In this document: piece by piece, positions 40,093 through 48,336 of the stretch | How positions within the stretch are numbered: the stretch's first letter is position 1 | How the letters are laid out: the number at the start of each line of letters is the position of its first letter | From: Streptomyces poonensis | GTDB taxonomy: Bacteria; Actinomycetota; Actinomycetes; Streptomycetales; Streptomycetaceae | DNA length: 64,000 nucleotides | Direction of reading: 5' to 3' | Assembly: GCF_014650915.1 (NCBI RefSeq) | Contig: NZ_BMVW01000001.1 | Coordinates: forward strand, 1,366,113-1,430,112 | The notes under the pieces: model-generated | Database searches by the model: none | Told to the model about the DNA's origin: nothing | What the model saw: only the letters and a program-made list of their open reading frames with translations | Made by a program: the position numbers and the translations under genes

Positions 40093-41817
40093 TCACCCAG
40101 CGCGTCTGTGCTGTTTGGGACGAGATCGTTTCTCGACGTACATCCGCTCGTCGGCGGATTTCAGGACCTCGTCCGCCGTCATGCCGCAGCTCGCCCAGCC
40201 GATGCCGAAGCTGGCGCCGACCCGCATGGCGCGACCGTCGACACGGATGGGCTGGATGATCTCGTTGCGCAGCCGTACGGCGAGGTCCTCGGCGTCGGCG
40301 CGGCCGAGCCCGTCGGCGAGGACCACGAACTCGTCGCCGCCGAGCCGGGCGACCGTGTCGCCCTCGCGCACCCCGCGGCTCAGCCGCCGGGCCACCTCGA
40401 CCAGCACGGCGTCGCCCGCGTTGTGCCCGAACCGGTCGTTTATCGACTTGAAGCCGTCGAGGTCGCAGAAGAGCACCGCGAGCCCCTTGGTCCCGTCGTC
40501 ACGCTCCCCCTCGGGGGCCACGGCGTGCACATGGTGGTCGAAGGCCTCGTACGCCCCCGTGCCCGTCCCGAAGGCGAACGCGTGTCCATGGCCGTTCATG
40601 TCGTACGCGGACTGCTGTTCCGCCGGCGTGTGCTGCTCGCCGAACTGCTCGAACCGGTCGAACTGCTCGTAGTGCTCGAACGCCGCGTCCCTCGTGTCGA
40701 CCGGGCCGTGCGCCACGGACTGCGGCCGCTCGCACAGCCGGGCGGAGAGCCGGGAGCGCAGCTCCGCGGAGTTCGGCAGACCGGTGAGCGAGTCGTGCGA
40801 GGCGCGGTGGGCGAGCTGGAGTTCGCGCCGCTTGCGCTCCTCGATGTCCTCGACGTGCGTGAGCAGGAAGCGGGGCCCGTCGGCGGCATCGGCCACGACC
40901 GAGTTGCGCAGACTGACCCAGACATGGCTGCCGTCCCGCCGCCCCAGCCTGAGCTCGGCGCGCCCGCCCTCGGGAGAGGTCCGCAGCAGGGTGCCGATGT
41001 CCTCGGGGTGGACGAGGTCGGCGAACGAGTAGCGGCGCATCGCGGAGGAGGGGCGGCCCAGCAGCCGGCACAGGGCGTCGTTGGTACGGAGGATGCGGCC
41101 GTGCTGGTCGCCGCCCAGCTCGGCGATCGCCATGCCGGACGGGGCGTACTCGAAGGCCTGCCGAAAGGATTCCTCACTGGCCCGCAGCGCCTGCTGCTCC
41201 CGCTCGAGGCGGACAAGTGCACGCTGCATATTCGCGCGTAGACGAGCGTTGCTGATGGCTATGGCGGCCTGGAACGCATACATCTGGAGCGCTTCGCGCC
41301 CCCAGGCGCCCGGAAGCCGTCCGTTGCGCGGACGGTCCACGGAGATCACGCCGAGCAGTTCACCGCTGGAGGCGCCCTGCGCGCCGGACCCGTACATCGG
41401 TGCGAAGAGCCGGTCGGCGGGGTGCCACTCGTCCTCGAAGCGGGGCGCGGGGCCGTCGGTGAACCATTGGGGGACGTCGTCGTCGTCGAGGACCCAGCCC
41501 TCGGTGTGCGGGATGAACCGCAGGTCGCCCCAGGCCTCGCCCATGTTCAGCCGGCGCTCCCAGGCGGCGCGCGAACCGACCCGGCCGTTGATCAGCGCCT
41601 CGGCGGCGGAGCTGCCGGAGACCGCGGCCACGACGAGATCTCCGTCCGGGCGCACGAGGTTGACGCAGGCCAGCTCGTAGCCGAGTCCGTTGACCACGCC
41701 GTCGGCGACCGTCTGCAGTGTGTCGGCGAGACTGCGTGCCGTGTTCATGTCCGCCATGACCTGGTGCAGCTGCCGCAGGGTCGTCAGTTGGACGTAAGGC
41801 TCCGACTCGGTCTCCAC
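40093..41817 (-). CDS. cdgB: diguanylate cyclase (GAF-PAS-GGDEF)
   Basis: A protein of 574 residues from GTG 41817 with GGAGGG upstream. Order: GAF (~10-195), PAS/PAC (~215-340, SFRQAFEYAPSGMAIAELG, VSLRNSVVADAADGP), then GGDEF (~345-565). The active site is intact: GGDEF at 493-497, preceded by FCDLDGFKSINDRFGHNAGD. A ~75-residue insertion rich in Gln/Phe/His (EHYEQFDRFEQFGEQHTP) splits the start of the GGDEF domain. Architecture and a BldD-type box match CdgB of S. coelicolor, which makes cyclic di-GMP and affects development. GTP to c-di-GMP is expected; no EAL domain. Confidence 0.9.
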   Translation of the reverse strand: METESEPYVQLTTLRQLHQVMADMNTARSLADTLQTVADGVVNGLGYELACVNLVRPDGDLVVAAVSGSSAAEALINGRVGSRAAWERRLNMGEAWGDLRFIPHTEGWVLDDDDVPQWFTDGPAPRFEDEWHPADRLFAPMYGSGAQGASSGELLGVISVDRPRNGRLPGAWGREALQMYAFQAAIAISNARLRANMQRALVRLEREQQALRASEESFRQAFEYAPSGMAIAELGGDQHGRILRTNDALCRLLGRPSSAMRRYSFADLVHPEDIGTLLRTSPEGGRAELRLGRRDGSHVWVSLRNSVVADAADGPRFLLTHVEDIEERKRRELQLAHRASHDSLTGLPNSAELRSRLSARLCERPQSVAHGPVDTRDAAFEHYEQFDRFEQFGEQHTPAEQQSAYDMNGHGHAFAFGTGTGAYEAFDHHVHAVAPEGERDDGTKGLAVLFCDLDGFKSINDRFGHNAGDAVLVEVARRLSRGVREGDTVARLGGDEFVVLADGLGRADAEDLAVRLRNEIIQPIRVDGRAMRVGASFGIGWASCGMTADEVLKSADERMYVEKRSRPKQHRRAG

Positions 41818-41955
41818 TCGCCCTCCCCCCGAGATCTCGCGGCAACTCCAGGGTTGTCTCCGGCGTACTCATCGGCGTACCGCTCGTAAGCGTCCCCGCC
41901 ACTGAATCACAGCGCGCTGCCCACTCGGTACACAGGGTCAACAAAAAAAGGCACC

Positions 41956-41971
41956 TGTGACTCAAGTCACA
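41956..41971. promoter_or_regulatory. BldD-type box upstream of cdgB
   Basis: TGTGACTCAAGTCACA is a 16-bp inverted repeat (7-bp arms, two central bases) that matches the GTGAC...GTCAC pattern bound by BldD. It lies about 140 bp upstream of the cdgB start in a low-GC region. BldD is activated by c-di-GMP, so a feedback loop is likely. The surrounding 41818-42271 shows no gene. Confidence 0.7.
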
Positions 41972-42328
41972 TATAAAGGTGAACGTTTGAGTAATGGTTC
42001 TGTGTTTCCCTCTTGCGTTTGCTGAACACAATTCAGAGCTCTGTGAAAACACTGTGACCGCACGTGCCCATACGCGTACGGCGAGCGTATACGGAACCGC
42101 GATACCCGAATGCGGAACGAGACAGCCGCCCCGGGCTGGGCGGGGGACGGTTGCAGGCGGAATCGGGCGGTTGTGGGGGTTGTGGGGGCCGTGCATCCGC
42201 CGGAGGTCCTAGGTCCCGTCCCGGACCGCGGTCCGATGCGGCGGCCGATGGGCGGAACGTAGCGTCGAAGTGTGCTGAAGACTCCCCCCACCCCATCCGT
42301 CCCCCGCCCCGCCAGGCATGCTGAGGGG

Positions 42329-42838
42329 GTGAGTGAAGACGAGTTCCGGGCCGCCATGTCCCGGCTGGCCGCGGGCGTGGTCCTGGTGACCGCGTACGAA
42401 CCCCCGCTGGATCCCGAGGGACCGCCCGGCGAGGACGTCGGAATGACGGCCACCGCCTTCATGTCCGTTTCCCTGGACCCGCCCCTGGCCATGATCAGCC
42501 TGCGCGAGGGCTCCCGGATGGACGACCTGCTCGACGAGCAGCCCCTGTGGGCCGTCTCGGTGCTGTCCGAGAGCCAGCGCCACATCGCGGGCCGGTTCGC
42601 CATGAAGGGCCGCGTCAGCGACCGTCTCCTCTTCGAGGACATCCCCTACGTGCGCGGCGAGGCCTCCGGCGCCCCGCTCGTGGGCGGTGCCCTCGCGACC
42701 CTGGAGTGCCGTACCGAGCAGCGGGTGGCCGCCGGGGACCACACGCTGGTGATCGGCCGCGTCCTGACCGCGTCGGTCCCGAGCGCGGACGGCAGCCCCC
42801 TCGCCTACTTCCGGGGCCGCTACCGGCAGCTGGCCTGA
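42329..42838 (+). CDS. flavin reductase family protein
   Basis: 169 residues if started at GTG 42329; an alternative GTG at 42272 would give 188 residues, and neither has an ideal ribosome site. Split-barrel flavin reductase-like fold: FRAAMSRLAAGVVLVTAYE, MTATAFMSVSLDPPLAMISL, WAVSVLSESQRHIAGRFA and LVIGRVLTASVP. Such proteins reduce FMN/FAD with NAD(P)H for a monooxygenase partner or act alone. No monooxygenase nearby. Divergent from cdgB across the BldD region. Confidence 0.85.
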   Translation: MSEDEFRAAMSRLAAGVVLVTAYEPPLDPEGPPGEDVGMTATAFMSVSLDPPLAMISLREGSRMDDLLDEQPLWAVSVLSESQRHIAGRFAMKGRVSDRLLFEDIPYVRGEASGAPLVGGALATLECRTEQRVAAGDHTLVIGRVLTASVPSADGSPLAYFRGRYRQLA

Positions 42839-42889
42839 GCCTTCCGGCTCCGTACCGAACCCGTAGGGCTCCGTACCGGCACCGCGCGC

Positions 42890-43318
42890 CTAGGTCCAGT
42901 CGCGGCCCGAGCGGCCCCGCTTCGTGTCGGAGCGCTGCTTCTTCTGCCGCAGCCGGCGCTCGTTGATGCCCCGGGGTATACGGGTCGGTCTGCGCGGCTT
43001 GGGCGGGGGCGCCGTGGCCTCGGCCAGGAGGGCCGCGAGCCGGAGCGCCGCCGCCTCGCGGTTGCGCCACTGGGACCGGTGCTCGGACGCGCGGACACTC
43101 ACCACCCCATCGACGAGGCGGGGCGCCAGCCGCTCCAGGGCGCGCGCCTTCCACACCTCGGGCAGGGCCTCGGTGGCGGCGAGGTCGAACCGCAGCTCGA
43201 CCTGTGAGTCGGTCGTGTTGACGTGCTGTCCGCCGGGCCCGGAGGACCGCGAGAAACGCCACATGAGCTCGGCCTCGGGCAGCGAGACGGAGCCGCGGAC
43301 GACATAGGGACCGGACAT
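42890..43318 (-). CDS. arfB: ribosome-rescue peptidyl-tRNA hydrolase ArfB
   Basis: A protein of 142 residues from ATG 43318; an ATG at 43327 adds three residues. RF1-like domain with the catalytic loop SSGPGGQHVNTTDSQVEL (GGQ) and a basic C-terminal tail (RRLRQKKQRSDTKRGRSGRDW) that enters the empty mRNA channel. It hydrolyses peptidyl-tRNA on stalled ribosomes. Convergent with the flavin reductase gene (51 bp). Confidence 0.9.
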   Translation of the reverse strand: MSGPYVVRGSVSLPEAELMWRFSRSSGPGGQHVNTTDSQVELRFDLAATEALPEVWKARALERLAPRLVDGVVSVRASEHRSQWRNREAAALRLAALLAEATAPPPKPRRPTRIPRGINERRLRQKKQRSDTKRGRSGRDWT

Positions 43319-43456
43319 GCCCCCCATGGTCGCGCGCGTGCCCGGCCCCCGTCACGCCCTTTTCCACGGGCGCACGGGCCCCGGTGAACCCGCAGGGGTC
43401 CGCCGTGACCGCCATGAAGGCGCGTGGAGGAACGGGTAAAGAAAGTAAAGACGCGC

Positions 43457-43483
43457 GGAACCTTTGGTACCCCGCGCCACGTT
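43457..43483 (+). promoter_or_regulatory. ECF-type promoter candidate of terD
   Basis: GGAACC (43457-43462) and CGTT (43480-43483), spaced 17 bp, resemble an ECF sigma promoter (GGAAC-N16/17-CGTT). They lie 72 bp before ATG 43556. Fits stress induction of TerD. Confidence 0.4.
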
Positions 43484-43555
43484 CATACAGGTAGCTGTAG
43501 CTTCGTGGCCGTACGAAGCCCATGGGTACCGCAACTACGGAAGGGACTCCCAACA

Positions 43556-44131
43556 ATGGCTGTAAGCCTGTCCAAGGGTGGCAACGTCTCGCTCACCAAG
43601 GAGGCTCCGGGCCTGACCGCCGTCACCGTGGGCCTCGGCTGGGACGTCCGCACCACCACCGGCACGGACTTCGACCTCGACGCCTCCGCGATCGCGGTCA
43701 ACACGCAGGGGAAGGTCTACTCGGACTCCCACTTCGTCTTCTTCAACAACAAGCAGACCCCGGACCAGTCCATCGTCCACACCGGTGACAACCGCACGGG
43801 TGAGGGCGCGGGCGACGACGAGGCGATCAACGTCAACCTGGCGGCCCTCCCGGCCGACATCGACAAGATCGTCTTCCCGGTCTCCATCTACGACGCCGAG
43901 TCCCGCTCGCAGAACTTCGGCCAGGTCCGCAACGCCTACATCCGCATCGTCAACCAGGCCGGCGGCGCCGAGATCGCCCGCTACGACCTGTCGGAGGACG
44001 CGGCCACCGAGACGGCCATGGTCTTCGGCGAGCTGTACCGCAACGGCGCCGAGTGGAAGTTCCGCGCGGTCGGCCAGGGCTACGCCTCCGGCCTGGTGGG
44101 CATCGCCCAGGACTTCGGCGTCAACGTCTGA
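43556..44131 (+). CDS. terD: TerD family stress-response protein
   Basis: A protein of 191 residues from ATG 43556 with GAAGGGA upstream. Compact beta-sandwich with two calcium sites: [59 protein letters not shown] loop and DDEAINVNL. The family is tied to tellurite, phage and stress tolerance and in Streptomyces to development; calcium-dependent membrane-associated function is suggested. Very strong codon bias suggests high expression. A terminator pair follows. Confidence 0.93.
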   Translation: MAVSLSKGGNVSLTKEAPGLTAVTVGLGWDVRTTTGTDFDLDASAIAVNTQGKVYSDSHFVFFNNKQTPDQSIVHTGDNRTGEGAGDDEAINVNLAALPADIDKIVFPVSIYDAESRSQNFGQVRNAYIRIVNQAGGAEIARYDLSEDAATETAMVFGELYRNGAEWKFRAVGQGYASGLVGIAQDFGVNV

Positions 44132-44152
44132 TCCGTCCGTACGCCGCAGTCA

Positions 44153-44184
44153 GGGCCCCCACCCGGGTGACCGGGTGGGGGCCC
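44153..44184. terminator. terminator of terD
   Basis: GGGCCCCCACCCGG pairs with CCGGGTGGGGGCCC (44153-44184) with a 4-nt loop, 22 bp after the terD stop. Confidence 0.9.
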
Positions 44185-44219
44185 GTGCGGCACAGTGGTC
44201 AGGACTGTGCCGCACGGGC
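44181..44219. terminator. second hairpin, shared with the convergent tetR gene
   Basis: GCCCGTGCGGCACAGT (44181-44196) pairs perfectly with ACTGTGCCGCACGGGC (44204-44219), just before the tetR stop at 44224. It shares GCCC with the first hairpin, so the two stems exclude each other at the overlap. Confidence 0.85.
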
Positions 44220-44223
44220 GGTC

Positions 44224-44781
44224 TCAGACAGCCCGCTCGCCGGCCGCGGTGATGCGGGTGACGGCCTGGAGGGTGAGCGCACGGTCGTGCGGTTCCCGGG
44301 CCAGGGCGCGATGCAGCGTCAGGCCCTCGATGAGCGCGTCGAGCTGGCGGGCGGTGTCCGGGTCGAAGTGTTCCTCCAGATGGTCGCGGCTGCGGCGCAT
44401 CCACGCGTGGGTGAGTTCCCGGTAGGCGGGCCGGCGGGCCGCGAGCGTGTACAGCTCCTGGGTGAGGACGAGGTCCCGTTGGGACCCCTCGGACAGGGTG
44501 TGGACGAGGTCGGTGACGGCGGTGACGGCCGCGTCCCGGTCGGCCGCACCGGCGAGGTGCGCGCCGAAGACCGCGACGATGTGGTCGGTGAAGCGCCGGA
44601 AGGCCTCGTGCAGCACCTCGTCGATGCCCGCGAAGTGGTAGGTCATCGAGCCGAGGGGAACGCCCGCGCGCTGGGCGATCTTCCGGTGGGAGACGCCCGC
44701 GACACCTTCCTCGGCGATCAGGTCGAGCGTGGCGTCGATGATGCGTTCGCGGCGCTGGGGGTCGGTATGTCCGGTTGCCAT
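44224..44781 (-). CDS. TetR family transcriptional regulator
   Basis: A protein of 185 residues from ATG 44781. N-terminal HTH: RRERIIDATLDLIAEEGVAGVSHRKIAQRAGVPLGSMTYHF. The C-terminal ligand domain (LVHTLSEGSQRDLVLTQELYTLAARRPAYREL) resembles the TetR_C_33-type. Targets unknown. Nearest same-strand neighbour is the acetyltransferase gene 95 bp upstream. The gap between them (44782-44875) is a tandem repeat. Confidence 0.88.
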   Translation of the reverse strand: MATGHTDPQRRERIIDATLDLIAEEGVAGVSHRKIAQRAGVPLGSMTYHFAGIDEVLHEAFRRFTDHIVAVFGAHLAGAADRDAAVTAVTDLVHTLSEGSQRDLVLTQELYTLAARRPAYRELTHAWMRRSRDHLEEHFDPDTARQLDALIEGLTLHRALAREPHDRALTLQAVTRITAAGERAV

Positions 44782-44817
44782 GTCGGAATCTTCGCCGGGG
44801 CCTTCGTGGGGTGTCGG

Positions 44818-44875
44818 GGTCTTCGGGGAGTGTCGTGCGGTCCTCGGGGAGTGTCGTGGTCCTCGGGGAGCGCGG
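44818..44875. repeat. tandem repeat upstream of tetR
   Basis: About three copies of a ~20-bp unit, GGTCCTCGGGGAGTGTCGT, cover 44818-44875 between the acetyltransferase stop and tetR. Confidence 0.75.
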
Positions 44876-45457
44876 TCAGAGCGTGCGGACCGGGCGTGCC
44901 GGGTTGCCGACGGCGACGGTGTCGGCGGGGACGTCCTTGGTGACGACCGCGCCGGCCCCGATGACGGAGTTGTCCCCGATGGTCACACCGGGCAGCACGA
45001 TGGCACCGCCGCCGAGCCACACGTTGTTCCCGATGGTGATCGGCTTCGCGGCCTCCAGTTTGTCCCGCCGGGGCCCCGGCTCCAGGGGATGGGTGGGGGT
45101 GAGCAGCTGGACGTTCGGCCCGATCTGGCAGTCCTCGCCGATGACGATGGCGGCGACGTCCAGCGCGGTCAGGTTGTAGTTGACGAAGGTGCGCGCCCCG
45201 ATGGTGATGTTGCTGCCGTAGTCGACGTACAGCGGCGGCCGTACATGGGCCTCGGCGCCGAGGGAGCCCAGCAGCTCCGCGAGCACCGGCTGCGCGGCCT
45301 CGGCGTCCTCGGCATAGGCGGCCTGGTAGCGGGCCGCCAGCCGTACGGCCCGCTGCTGACGGCGGGCGATCTCGGGATCGTCGGCGATGTAGAGGTCTCC
45401 GGCCAGCATGCGTTCGAGGTTCGTCCGCGGATCCTGCGCGAAGTAGTCCGTCGTCAT
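44876..45457 (-). CDS. hexapeptide-repeat sugar O-acetyltransferase (LacA/Maa-like)
   Basis: A protein of 193 residues from ATG 45457. N-terminal maltose-acetyltransferase-like helices (NLERMLAGDLYIADDPEI), then left-handed beta-helix hexapeptides (VDYGSNITIGARTFVNYNL, ITIGNNVWLGGGAIVLPGVTIG, VIGAGAVVTKDVPADTVAVGNPAR). The catalytic His lies in LLTPTHPLEPGPRR. Transfers acetyl from acetyl-CoA to a sugar hydroxyl; exact sugar unknown. Perhaps detoxification of non-metabolised sugars. Confidence 0.9.
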   Translation of the reverse strand: MTTDYFAQDPRTNLERMLAGDLYIADDPEIARRQQRAVRLAARYQAAYAEDAEAAQPVLAELLGSLGAEAHVRPPLYVDYGSNITIGARTFVNYNLTALDVAAIVIGEDCQIGPNVQLLTPTHPLEPGPRRDKLEAAKPITIGNNVWLGGGAIVLPGVTIGDNSVIGAGAVVTKDVPADTVAVGNPARPVRTL

Positions 45458-45526
45458 GCGTACGAGCGTACCCCGGGGAGCGTACGAACGTACGCTCCCC
45501 GCGCGGTGCGGTACCGCTACGGTCCC

Positions 45527-46966
45527 TCAGCGCCGCTCCGGCTTCCCCTCCCCGTACAGCCAGTCCTCCCAGACGGCGCCGAAGTCCTCGTCCGGGGCGG
45601 ACTTCTCGACGTACGCCGTGAAGTCGGCCGTGTCCGCGTTGCCGTGGCGGTGCTCGGCGGCCCAGCCGCGCAGGATCGCACGGAAGGTGTCGTCGCCCAC
45701 GGTCTCGCGGATCCTGTGCAGCACCATCGCGCCCCGCTGGTACACCGGGCTCCCCGAGATGTCCGCGGCACCCGGCGGCTCCGCGGGCGGGAAGGACCAC
45801 ACGGCCGGGCCGCCGACGCCGCCCGGCAGGGAGTCGCCCGCGTAGAGCGCGTCGAAGATCTCCTCGGCGGTGTCCCCGCCGTGCTCCTCCTGCCACAGCC
45901 ACTCGGCGTAGGTGGCGAAGCCCTCGTTGAGCCACATGTCCCGCCAGGTCTTCGGCGTCACCGAGTTGCCGTACCACTGGTGGGCCAGTTCGTGGACGAG
46001 CAGCACGATGTCCGGGGCGCCGGGGAAGACGGGACGGTTCTGGGTCTCCAGCGCGAACCCGGAGTCCTCCGGGCGCTCGACGATCGCTCCGGCGGAGGAG
46101 AACGGGTACGGCCCGAAGATGCCCTCCGCCCAGGCGACGACCTCGGGGATCCGGTCGAGGACCTCTTCGCTCGCCGCGGCCTGGGACGGATCGACGGCTA
46201 CGTACACGGGCAGACCGCCGTCAGCCGCCGTCTCCCGCGTGACGGACGCCCGTGTCTCGAACTCACCGACGGCGACCGTCGCCAGGTAGCTCGCCATGGG
46301 TTCGGCCGTGTGCCAGGTGAAGGTCGTCCGGCCCCGTCGCGTCGACTCGTCCGTCAACCGCCCGTTGGAGATCGCGTGCAGCCCCTCGGGGACGGTGACG
46401 GAGACGTCGTACGCGGCCTTGTCGGAGGGATGGTGGTTGCCGGGGAACCAGGACATCGAGCCGACGGGTTCGCCGAGGGCGACCGCCCCGTCGGCCGTGG
46501 GCAGCCAGCCCTCCCGCGAACCGTCCGGATCGGTGACCGTCCGCGGCCGGCCGGAGTAACGGACCTCCGTGCGGAACTCCGTCCCCTCGTCCAGCTCGTC
46601 CAACGGACGGACGGTCAGCTCCTGGCCGGCACGGTTCCAGCGCGCCTCGCGTCCGCCGACGGTGATCCGCTCGACGTCCAGTCCCTTCAGGTCCAGGTGG
46701 AAGGCGCTGAGGTCCTGCGTGGCACGGGCGGTGACGACCGCCGTGCCCGTGAGGCGGCGGCCGTCCGGGTCGTAGTCGAGGGTCAGGTCGTAGTGGGTGA
46801 CGTCGTAGCCGCCGTTGCCCGCCTGCGGGAAGTACGGGTCACGCAGTCCCGCGGACCCGGGCGTGCCCCGTACTCCGCCCTCCCCGGTACACGCGACGAA
46901 GGGAAGGACGAGCGTCAGGGCGAGGGCGAACAGGGCCGTACGGACAACCGGTGCGGATCGGGACAC
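45527..46966 (-). CDS. M1 family metallopeptidase lipoprotein
   Basis: 479 residues from GTG 46966 (an ATG at 46996 adds ten). Lipoprotein signal ending FVAC (Cys24-26 region), then an aminopeptidase N-like N-terminal beta-domain (YDVTHYDLTLDYDPDGRRLTG). The catalytic domain holds LVHELAHQWYGN (zinc HExxH) and, 18 residues on, WLNEGFATY (third zinc Glu). It lacks the long C-terminal helical domain of full aminopeptidase N. Likely a secreted, membrane-tethered aminopeptidase. Divergent from the 47003 gene with 36 bp between starts. Confidence 0.9.
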   Translation of the reverse strand: MSRSAPVVRTALFALALTLVLPFVACTGEGGVRGTPGSAGLRDPYFPQAGNGGYDVTHYDLTLDYDPDGRRLTGTAVVTARATQDLSAFHLDLKGLDVERITVGGREARWNRAGQELTVRPLDELDEGTEFRTEVRYSGRPRTVTDPDGSREGWLPTADGAVALGEPVGSMSWFPGNHHPSDKAAYDVSVTVPEGLHAISNGRLTDESTRRGRTTFTWHTAEPMASYLATVAVGEFETRASVTRETAADGGLPVYVAVDPSQAAASEEVLDRIPEVVAWAEGIFGPYPFSSAGAIVERPEDSGFALETQNRPVFPGAPDIVLLVHELAHQWYGNSVTPKTWRDMWLNEGFATYAEWLWQEEHGGDTAEEIFDALYAGDSLPGGVGGPAVWSFPPAEPPGAADISGSPVYQRGAMVLHRIRETVGDDTFRAILRGWAAEHRHGNADTADFTAYVEKSAPDEDFGAVWEDWLYGEGKPERR

Positions 46967-47002
46967 GGCGGAGATCCTAAGAGGGCATGACACCATCGCT
47001 GT

Positions 47003-47500
47003 GTGCTCGACATCGGCTACGCCCTCTCCAACCGCTTCCCCGACCCCCCGCAGACCGACTACCGCCGCGCGGACGTGCGCGCGCTGCGGCACGATCTGTT
47101 CAGCGGCGACGTCTACCTCGCGGACACCAAGGCGGACCGGGAACTCTCCACAGCCTGGGGATGGGTGCCGGTCCTCGACTTCGCGTGGGCGCTGTGCGAC
47201 ATCGTCGAGCAGCTCGACAAGGACCCGCGCGGCAGCCGGGCCGCCCGCCCGCAGCGGGCCGAGCTCGACTTCACCGAGTCCACCGACCGCATGCTGTTCG
47301 AGCGGCGCTTCGGCTGGGTGGACATCGACGCCGACTGGATGCCGACCGACGAACCCCCGCTCACCTTCTCCCACACCGAGCTCCGCCGCGAGGCCCGTGA
47401 CTTCCTCCACGACCTGATCGCCGACCTCACGGACCTCCACGAGGAGCTCCGCGAGAACCCGGTGATCTGGACGCTGGAGTCGCGGTTCCCCCGCGTGTGA
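47003..47500 (+). CDS. hypothetical protein
   Basis: A protein of 165 residues from GTG 47003. All-alpha/beta with no recognised motif: MLDIGYALSNRFPDPPQTDYRRADV, DTKADRELSTAWGWVPVLDFAWAL, ELDFTESTDRMLFERRFGWVDID. The sequence is well structured with no low-complexity region, so it is probably a true cytoplasmic protein of an actinobacterial family. Shares a short promoter region with the M1 peptidase gene. Confidence 0.65.
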   Translation: MLDIGYALSNRFPDPPQTDYRRADVRALRHDLFSGDVYLADTKADRELSTAWGWVPVLDFAWALCDIVEQLDKDPRGSRAARPQRAELDFTESTDRMLFERRFGWVDIDADWMPTDEPPLTFSHTELRREARDFLHDLIADLTDLHEELRENPVIWTLESRFPRV

Positions 47501-47521
47501 CCGGGCCTCGCCCCCGGGGCT

Positions 47522-48196
47522 TCACTCCACCCGGATCCCCATCTCCCCCGCCAGCACCGGCGCCAGATCCAGCAGCTGCGCCGTACTGATCACCGCCCCC
47601 GCCAGCCGGTCGACGCCCCGCGCGATCTCCAGCCGGGCCGCCGCCCTCAGATCCACGTCCCTGAGGGTCGCCCCGCTGAGATCCGCCCCCTTCAGCTCGC
47701 ACTCGACGAACTCCACGCGCTCCAGCCGGGCACCCCCGAAGTCCGGCTCGACCAGCACACAGTCCTCGAAGACGACGTCCTTGAGCCGCGCCCCGCGGAG
47801 ATTCAAGTAGTCGATCTTTCCGCCGCGTATGACCACCCGCTCCAGCACGGAGCCGTGTGCCCGCACCCCGCCCAGCCGGGCATCGACCAGCTCCACGTCC
47901 CGCAGTGTCGCCTCGGCGAGATCCGTGCCCACGCCACGTATCCCCGTGAGGACCGAGTCCAGCACCCGCGCGCGATGCAGCCGCGTCTCGTCCAGCGCAC
48001 ACCCCGTCAGCGCGCAGTCCATGAAACGGGCGCCCCCGCCGTCCTGCCCCGCGAAGTCGAGCTCCGCGAACTCCAGCCCGTCGTAGTCACCGTCGGGCTC
48101 CAGCCCCGGACCGTCGTACGGCTCCAGCGACAGCAGCCGCACCTCCGGTCGCCGGGCACCCCGTACCCCCGTACCGCCAGCCGTTCTCCTCACCAT
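47522..48196 (-). CDS. pentapeptide repeat protein
   Basis: A protein of 224 residues from ATG 48196. Residues ~40-195 are A(D/N)LXX-like repeats (LDFAGQDGGGARFMDCAL, TDLAEATLRDVELVDARLGG, GADLSGATLRDVDL) forming a right-handed beta-helix. Some family members mimic DNA and protect gyrase from quinolones; others are structural. Nothing near it supports an antibiotic role. Convergent with the 47003 gene (21 bp). Confidence 0.88.
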   Translation of the reverse strand: MVRRTAGGTGVRGARRPEVRLLSLEPYDGPGLEPDGDYDGLEFAELDFAGQDGGGARFMDCALTGCALDETRLHRARVLDSVLTGIRGVGTDLAEATLRDVELVDARLGGVRAHGSVLERVVIRGGKIDYLNLRGARLKDVVFEDCVLVEPDFGGARLERVEFVECELKGADLSGATLRDVDLRAAARLEIARGVDRLAGAVISTAQLLDLAPVLAGEMGIRVE

Positions 48197-48336
48197 GCCC
48201 CCATCCTGCACCCCACCACTGACAGCGCTCCCGCCAAGAGCCTGACCTGCGGAAACACCGACCATGTCACACACCGGCGCGGTCCTTCCGTCACCTCTGC
48301 AAGAGGCTCACCACCCTCCGGAAGGAACCCCCGGCC

